A stretch of 14,605 nt of DNA. Source: Mucidula mucida (lineage: Eukaryota > Basidiomycota > Agaricomycetes > Agaricales > Physalacriaceae). Position 1 is the first letter of the stretch, and the number at the start of each line of letters is the position of its first letter. Positions 9,110 to 14,605 of this stretch are shown one piece after another. The notes under the pieces are model-generated. The model was not told the origin of the DNA. It searched no databases and saw nothing but the letters and a program-made list of their open reading frames with translations. The position numbers and the translations under genes were made by a program. Location of the stretch: positions 1 to 14,605 of the forward strand of contig JADNYV010000838.1 of NCBI GenBank assembly GCA_015501055.1, in the 5' to 3' direction.

Positions 9110-9115
9110 TATAAA
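9110..9115 (+). promoter_or_regulatory. TATA-like box upstream of the MYND/SET-like gene
   Basis: TATAAA within GGCTGTATAAACAGC, 71 bp before the ATG at 9181. It is followed by an A-rich, pyrimidine-flanked leader without further obvious signals. The spacing suits a fungal core promoter; this is inference. Confidence 0.35.
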
Positions 9116-9180
9116 CAGCTATCACTGTCATCGACTTCTTAACAACGAACGAACAAAGTCTAGCTTCTACTAGAACGGGA

Positions 9181-11005
9181 ATGCCTGAAAGGATTTCAGC
9201 TCGCCACCTCCCAGCCTTGTCCATCAACGGTCACGCAGACGTTCCTTATCTCCCGCGCTTTTGCTTCACTTCCTGTTCACTCCTACGGACGATTGCACTG
9301 CTGCTCAATCGCGCGCATACTGCGATGCCAGCGGGCATCGCGCTTCGTCGACCGAGTGTACTACAAGCTTTCGGTTTGTTGACGTTAATGGCCAATTCGA
9401 TGTTGCGGACGGAGGGCAACGTGGACGGTTCAGAGACGCTGCGGGACATTCTTACGCGCGGCGCGGCGTATCGGACCTATTTAGAGAGGAAATTGCTAAT
9501 CTGTCGTTGGGCGTGATGCTCTTCATGCAGTGTATGCGAAGCTTGTCCTCCATCGGTAAAGGACGCGGTATCATATGCACGACTTGTCGACGCGTCTTTT
9601 GTTCGGCAGAATGTCAACGAGCAGACGTGAGTAGAATCGATCCGTGTCTAAGAGACGATCGTGAGTATCCCATCTTCTCTCGTTGAGTCGGTTTACGAGA
9701 CTAGCTCCGTGTCTCGGTTTAGGACATTTTTCTTGATAGTAGCGGACCCGCCAAAGTTAAACTAGCGACGCTGTAGGAGTTCCCGCAGCTACAACGGCTA
9801 CACCACCCGCCCGTTGTACCGCAGAACGACTTCCATACGAGGGCCGGCGTATCTTCGGACGCCGCTCGCGCTCATCTTGAAAGGCGACGTGTTGGGACGG
9901 ACAATCGAATATAACGCAGGTATATATGTTAATAAGAGATCTGGTGTTTTTCTGACGTCGTGGTAGAACCGAATAGCGAAAATTACGAGTACCGGTTGGA
10001 GTGATCGAGCCAACCGTTTGAACACATTTACGAAGCACCGAACTATTGTTGTAGGGCGAGAAAAGTTCCTCTCTCTGTTTGATACAGTAACACTCATGTG
10101 GGACAAAAAGGACAGGTATCACAGGACGGACATAGTACGACGTCGCTTTTTGCCACGCGGCGTAGTTTCGCTTACCACAATCTTTCTAGCTTTGGCTGCT
10201 AGTTCCCCGACAGTTAGAAATGAGCGACCTTGTAAAATGGCATTCAGCGTATTCAACATTATGGATGGCGCACACTACTCAACTGCGTAACCTAGCGCGG
10301 TGGGAACTATTGGACCTTATCTTCGCAATGGTATAACGAGTCTCAGGATGCGCGCCTGTCTTCGTTAGGCCATACACGACAATGAACGATTAGATCTCTC
10401 CAATATTGGTACGAAGTCCTCCGCCGTCCTAGAGTTGCGCGCTTCTCGATACGTGTGAAGTTTGCGCCCGCAAGCCTCCCGACAGTCTGGGACGAGGTTT
10501 TTGATTGCATATTGAGAAGGACACACTCAGGTACGCTTCATGGTCTATGGAAGGGTAGGCATGAATGTCGTTACTTCTCATTTCCTTGGGACGCTATCGA
10601 GTTTGCAGGGAATATACAACCTTACGCAAGGTATAGTACAAAAGTGTTACGGTTGGAATCAAGCCGCGGTGACTGTGGCATCTTGGCTGTGCGTAGATTC
10701 AGAATCATTGCTCCAGGATATACAGCGTGATTACTCACTCTGTCGGCGGACAACTGCGCCTCTTGCACTTCAACCTTCACATTAAGGCATACTCCATGTT
10801 CGTGTCATCTTGTCACATGCATAGGATGGGGACGCACAGACGCGCACGTTTTGTCCAGTCACTCTTTCTCCCTTGTAGATGCCCACCCTGTAACGCCCAG
10901 TGGCGTCTCGACGAGCATATTTCTTGCCTAGTCGCTGAGGGTCTGTCGTGTACTGATAGACATGTCATGTATGGTAGCATCAAAAGATATTGGCACGCGC
11001 GTTAA
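9181..11005 (+). pseudogene. MYND zinc-finger gene, probably SET/MYND (SMYD-like), frames interrupted
   Basis: Two landmarks are clear. At about 9526-9624 a full MYND-type pattern can be read, CSVC, then after 14 residues CTTC, then RRVFCSAECQRAD, but the first half and second half are in frames one base apart (break near 9555). At 10874-10891 the frame reads LPCRCPPCNAQW, a CxCxxC cluster like the post-SET cysteines of SMYD proteins, and stops at 11005. Between them are coding-like segments with frame changes, for example PLALILKGDVLGRTIEYN (about 9858-9920), a possible 47-nt intron before NRIAKITSTGW, and ILAVRRFRIIAPGY near 10685-10720, which resembles the AxRDIxPGEE part of SET domains. 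I did not find an unambiguous NHSCxPN motif. A lysine methyltransferase role is therefore inferred. The start at 9181 and the exon structure are uncertain. Confidence 0.4.
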
Positions 11006-11184
11006 TGCCAAAGTTCATGATGGTGTGTTTTAACAGCTGTAAAGCGCTTAACGCATGTGGGGGGGCTTATATGTGGAGCGGAGTTTAAATTGGTCGTTCT
11101 TTCAACTTCGGCAGCTCAGCCGGAGCGGCATCTCAACCTCTTCTTTGTTCTGTACCCCCACGCGTAACTTACAATTCACGTATC

Positions 11185-12548
11185 ATGCCTTTTTACGGCC
11201 ACTTGACAGCTGCCATCATTGACTGTTATCACAGTCTTATGGCCACTGAAGGCCCTGCATATGTTCGTAGCTCAGTTTCAACTGGAATTGGGCCTTGACA
11301 GCAACCATTGCAGAACCTCCCAGAGTCCCTGTCAGATTGGGGAGTGTCAGTCCCCGAAAACGATATTTGGGTGGGCCTACACTCCCTGTTTCAAGCACAT
11401 GGTATCGAACTCTGGAAACGGGGTTATTGGGTTCGCTTGACGCGTCGTGGAATCGGCTATCCGCTCAGTAGCGGGTTTATATAGGTCGCACCCCATCTCA
11501 AATACAATGTGGGATCCGGTGGTGGAAGAGAATTGAAATATAAGACCTTCTCTGCAAGTTTGCCTTTTCAATTCGAATATTGACTAATTGTTTATAGTCT
11601 CTTCATCACCGCGTCGGGAACAACCGTGACGGTGTCGCGGTAGTCGTCCACGCTGCTGTGAAAGGAGAAGAGGGCAGGGAAACGCCTCAGACTGACACGA
11701 CTATTTGGGACGGGTGGCGAAAGCTCGGTAGCTACCAACCACATGTTGCCGTTGTGGGGCGAGATCATTTATGAGGATATGGTGTTCATCGTTTCTCCTC
11801 TTGTTCACGCGTCCTTCCAGGCCGTCTTTGACACGGAGATGGAAGATAACCGTGCAATTGGGAGGGGCAACTCAGTCGGTGATATCTTGGACATGATGCT
11901 CCAGTGTATCGAGGTGATTCTTTCTGGAATCTTCCTGGCGTACTAAGCTTACTGGTTATCTAAGGCGATTGCCTTCCTGCATAGCCATCGAGTAGCACAT
12001 AGGGTATGCATTTTTCATCTCTCGAGTCCCCCTTTGGCCCTAAATTGCCCTAGGACGCCTTCATTCAGAACTATTTAGTTCAATGGTTACCGCAGAGCTT
12101 ACGCCGCGGGAAACCGTCAACAACTAAGCCTCGCGTATACCTTATTGATCTAGAGTTCTCGATTCAGTTCTCCGCCGATTGTCCAGAGGATCAGTGCAAG
12201 GTAGTTGGACCGCCTGTAGATTCACCACACTATGTCGTCCCCGTGCCTCCTGAAGGTCAAGATGGAGAACCGTACTGTCCTTTCAAAGCAGATGTATGGC
12301 AGCTTTGGATATTATCTTCAGCATTGTCGGTAAGTGGTTCGAATCTATTTTTTTGCCTCCCAATCTAATTACCTCTCAAGTCAAACATCGAAGAAATTGA
12401 CGCGGTCATTCGAGAGATGGTGAATCCGGATCCGGTTGCAAGGATGTCCTGTGAGGATCTCTTGAATAAATTTCGAGACGTAGTATACAACGTCCCGCCG
12501 GAGCAGCTTCATGTTGCTCCGACAATCACACTTCTGCCGTACTACTAG
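11185..12548 (+). CDS. Kinase-like gene, copy A (six exons, atypical catalytic motifs)
   Basis: Exons: 11185-11262, 11314-11557, 11598-11913, 11965-12003, 12054-12329 and 12381-12548. Introns are 40-51 nt; one carries TACTAAG before its AG. The product would be about 373 residues. Kinase-fold landmarks: VAVVVHAAV where the beta-3 lysine should be (K absent), a hinge-like MLPLWGEIIYEDMVFIVSPLV, AFLHSHRVAHR|D with the HRD motif split by an intron and DAFIQN keeping the Asn but not the HRDxK lysine, YLIDLEF in place of DFG, PPE in place of APE, and KADVWQLW. This matches divergent kinase-like families amplified in basidiomycetes; activity is doubtful. A TAG at 11482-11484 interrupts exon 2 where copy B has Phe, exon 3 needs one G fewer near 11712-11714, and exon 2 one A fewer near 11556. 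TTTAAA at 11084-11089 may serve the promoter. Confidence 0.72.
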
Positions 12549-12990
12549 CTGTTTTTGATCCAACACCTTGTGTATTCGACTGATTGTCCTGAAGAAAGTT
12601 TGTTTCCTGCGAAATACACATTTGTGAACGATTGTAGTCCCGACTCGTTAGATTCACTAAACGCGGGCTCAAGTTCCACGGTTTGCCCTTGTCCACCATC
12701 ACACGCGCCGAAAGGCTGTAGGTTCCTCTGTCGTGCAGGTCTGTCTTGCGCTCGTCTCGGATACCTGCTAACACGATTTGTGTGTCCTCTGATGAATACT
12801 CTTAAAGGCTGCGAACCGTGCACGACCTCCATGACCTCACTTCGCGATCTTATTTCGTCCAGATAGCTACTCTATCTTCGGCAACGTGATTTTCTATATG
12901 GCTCTTCAAAAGCTTTGCCCAGGTAACCTGTGCGCAGATGGTATGGACTCGAAATGTCGCCAATGCTCCCGAATAATATGTTTTTCACAG
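12549..12990. other. Spacer between kinase-like copies, holds promoter and unresolved first exon of copy B
   Basis: By analogy with copy A, the first coding exon of copy B should end at the GTATGG donor at 12941. A 50-nt intron (12941-12990, ending TTTTTCACAG) fits. I could not find a clean in-frame ATG for that exon; candidates at 12831 and 12898 are in unsuitable frames as written. The rest, about 12549-12830, shows no gene. Confidence 0.4.
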
Positions 12991-14160
12991 GCGGCACCGG
13001 CGTCTTTATCAGAGTGGCAAGCACCTGCCTCGATCGAAAGACGCAAAGCATTCTGGAGCTGTCTTCGCCCAGCCATTGATCGCCTTGGTATCCGACTATG
13101 GCTACCCCAGTGGCTCAGATAACCTTCGAAAACCCGATCCTGAATATCCAACGAATAGCAGCTTTCTCTTCGTTGGTCCTCAGCTCTTCTCCGAAGACAG
13201 CGGCGCACAACTGAAAGAAATTGAGCTTACGGTACGTTGCTCGTTCTCTGTCGGTCAGCAATCTCACAGACACGTTCATTAGAATGGTCACCTCACGGCA
13301 GGTACTAATCGTGAGGGCATCGCGGTTGTCCTACGCGTCATATGTAGAGGCGAAGACGGCAAAGAACATCTGCCTCGAGAGTCTTGTAGCGACAAATCAC
13401 ATGTTGCCCATCTGGAACGGCATCGTATACGACGACTTGTCTGCACCGTCTCTCCCATGGTCGGCCCCTCCATTCAGGATGCGTTAGAATGGAAGAGGAC
13501 ATCAACCGGTGATGTACTTGATATGGTTCTGCAAGCCCTTGAAGTAGGTAATCAATTATAGCAGCTATTTCCTTGTCATTGATTTTCATTCAAGGGTCTG
13601 TCCTACCTTCATGGCTTGCACATCATGCATCTAGTGAGATTCCACCCACACACGTCCGTGTACAACACTAACATTGCGTCTTTTGGGACGCATTCGTTCA
13701 TAAATTCCTTCTACAATGGCTTCCGGAATCTCTTATCCACGGAAGACCATCGGTGACGCGTCCTCGCGTTTATATCGTTGACCTCGAGTGCGCGCTCGAA
13801 CTAGGGCCAGATTGCGAGGAAGCCGACTACATGATATTCAGCCCGCCGATCAAGGACCGTCCATATACCATGCCTACACCTCCAGAGGCGACTGATATCA
13901 TGTATAACTCTCTCAAAGGTGACATGTGGCAGTTTGGTTGGTCCTTGCGCCATTTTTTCGGTATGTGCGACTTTTTGATGTCACCTCGTTCGGAACTTCC
14001 GGTGCCTCCCAGGACCAACATTCATCCATCGACGACATTCTGCGAGAAATGGCTTCAGATGATCCCCTCTCGGCGACCGTCCTCTCATGATGCGCATGAA
14101 AGACTGCGGACAGAATTGGGGAAAATACCGCCGAATCGGCTACATACACAACTGTTGTAA
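12991..14160 (+). pseudogene. Kinase-like gene, copy B (paralogue of copy A, degenerate)
   Basis: Exons alignable to copy A: 12991-13231, 13283-13543, 13595-13633, 13687-13960 and 14013-14160, with intron positions and phases the same. Landmarks: ASLSEW (ESLSDW in A), IAVVLRVICRGEDGKEHL (Arg at the beta-3 Lys place), NHMLPIWNGIVYDD, GLSYLHGLHIMHL|D (HRD has become HLD), DAFVHK (catalytic Asn replaced by Lys), YIVDLEC for DFG, PPE and GDMWQFG. Frame breaks of one base fall at CCCC 13105-13108, CC 13373-13374, TT 13437-13438, T6 13953-13958 and CCCC 14064-14067. The intron before 13687 ends TTTTGG, not AG. Stop TAA is at 14158-14160. Loss of HRD Arg, Asn and a splice AG suggests a pseudokinase or pseudogene, whereas the homopolymer breaks may be errors. 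Confidence 0.68.
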
Positions 14161-14176
14161 AATATGGGGAATATGA

Positions 14177-14454
14177 TGTTGCAGTGGCTAACTGCGAGAC
14201 TCGAGCTATGTGAGGATGAGGGAGAAGTAAGAGTAATTAGATTATTCTGAATGGCCTTGCAGGCCGCGTATATATACTACAAATTGTAGAGTACTAGAAT
14301 GTTCTACTATCTACTGGAATAAATACTTGACTCATTTGCTGAGTGAGCAGACGAGCGAACGTCCCAAATCCGCGTGAACGAGTATGCACGCGAAGGTTCC
14401 GGAAGATGCCGGATTGGGACGCGTCGTGCACAGCCACGACTGCTCCCTTCGACA
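14177..14454 (-). repeat. 3' LTR of the copia element (278 bp)
   Basis: On the minus strand it starts TGTCGAAGGG and ends CTGCAACA, i.e. TG...CA. It begins directly after the polypurine tract. Only one copy is in the window, so the inner boundary is firm but the outer one rests on the CA end and typical length. Confidence 0.72.
14268..14277 (-). promoter_or_regulatory. TATA box in the copia LTR
   Basis: GTATATATAC is a perfect palindrome about 178 bases into the LTR, leaving roughly 70-100 bases for R-U5. Being palindromic it could work in either direction, including antisense toward the kinase-like gene B. Confidence 0.45.
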
Positions 14455-14463
14455 CTCCCCCTC
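14455..14463 (-). other. Polypurine tract of the copia element
   Basis: The minus strand reads GAGGGGGAG immediately before TGTCGA, the start of the 3' LTR. It overlaps the end of the pol stop codon region, as is common in compact copia elements. Confidence 0.75.
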
Positions 14464-14605
14464 AAGCCGGCATCAGTCCAAGTTCTCGGACAAACTTCTC
14501 GTGGCTTGGGCCGTGGGCAGTGCCTTCGTGAATATGTCGGCCACCATCTCATCCGTAGGACAATATGCCAACTCGATATCCCAATGCTTCCACCTTTTTC
14601 GCGGA
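14462..14605 (-). CDS. pol: Copia pol, C-terminal end of RNase H
   Basis: The reading frame entering the window gives KHWDIELAYCPTDEMVADIF followed by TKALP. This is the hallmark C-terminus of Ty1/copia RNase H (the usual pattern is KHIDI...YCPTxEMVADxLTKALP). After LPTAQA the frame shifts by one base at a CC run (plus 14503-14504 GG). The family-typical EKFVRELGLM ending then continues in the next frame to TGA at 14462-14464. As with other loci here the break is a single homopolymer base. Confidence 0.87.

Larger units (their letters stand above)
14177..14605 (-). mobile_element. 3' end of a Ty1/copia LTR retrotransposon (cut by window edge)
   Basis: Reading on the minus strand from the window edge: the C-terminal end of a copia RNase H, a GAGGGGGAG polypurine tract, then an LTR of 278 bp ending at 14177. 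The bases next to the LTR outside the element are TATGA (14172-14176), the candidate target duplication. Its partner would lie beyond the other end of the element, outside the window. Confidence 0.88.

Noticed and set aside
9757..10122. Minus-strand 121-codon open frame
   Set aside because: The plus strand has better coding-like segments and possible splice sites here; the minus frame shows no motif.
12526..12832. Overlapping minus-strand frames of 82-95 codons between the kinase-like copies
   Set aside because: No domain or intron support, and they overlap the end of copy A antisense.
1..14605. CRISPR array, bacterial operon or phage features
   Set aside because: No regularly spaced repeats, no Shine-Dalgarno spacing and spliced genes throughout; the sequence is eukaryotic.

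Overview
The window looks like an accessory, transposon-rich part of a filamentous fungal genome, most likely a basidiomycete (Agaricomycete-like). The reasons are: several genes cut by 47-54 nt introns with GTNNGN donors and CTNAY-type branch sites; a chromodomain-bearing Ty3/gypsy element of the Tf1/sushi type; a neighbouring Ty1/copia element; and a tandem pair of divergent protein-kinase-like genes of a kind often expanded in mushroom-forming fungi. The taxonomic call is inference.

Layout. (1) 143-6656: one full-length Ty3/gypsy chromovirus on the minus strand. It has two LTRs (529 and 531 bp, about 97% identical at aligned bases, TGTTA...TAACA ends), a polypurine tract, a leader, gag with a CCHC zinc knuckle, and pol in the order protease, reverse transcriptase, RNase H, integrase, chromodomain. 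Its primer-binding site does not resemble a tRNA complement. Instead it matches for 12 nt the predicted 5' end of the element's own transcript, which points to Tf1-style self-priming. (2) 6797-7621, minus strand: a small four-exon gene for an unrecognised basic protein with an AT-hook-like GRPKRK motif. (3) 7622-8979: no gene recognised. (4) 9181-11005, plus strand: a broken or multi-exon gene with a complete MYND-type zinc finger and, 1.3 kb later, a CxCxxC post-SET-like motif; probably a SMYD-like SET/MYND gene. (5) 11185-12548 and about 12991-14160, plus strand: two tandem paralogues of an atypical kinase-like family with matching exon/intron structure. (6) 14177-14605: the 3' end of a Ty1/copia element on the minus strand (RNase H end, polypurine tract, 278 bp LTR). 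Its LTR stops 16 bp after the stop codon of the second kinase-like gene.

A striking feature is that unrelated loci all need single-base frame corrections, mostly within or next to homopolymer runs, to restore family motifs. This is seen in the gypsy element, the AT-hook gene, both kinase-like genes, the copia element and probably the MYND gene. I infer that many are sequencing or assembly indels and not biological decay. Real lesions may also exist: an in-frame TAG in kinase-like copy A, and a lost 3' splice AG plus lost catalytic residues in copy B.
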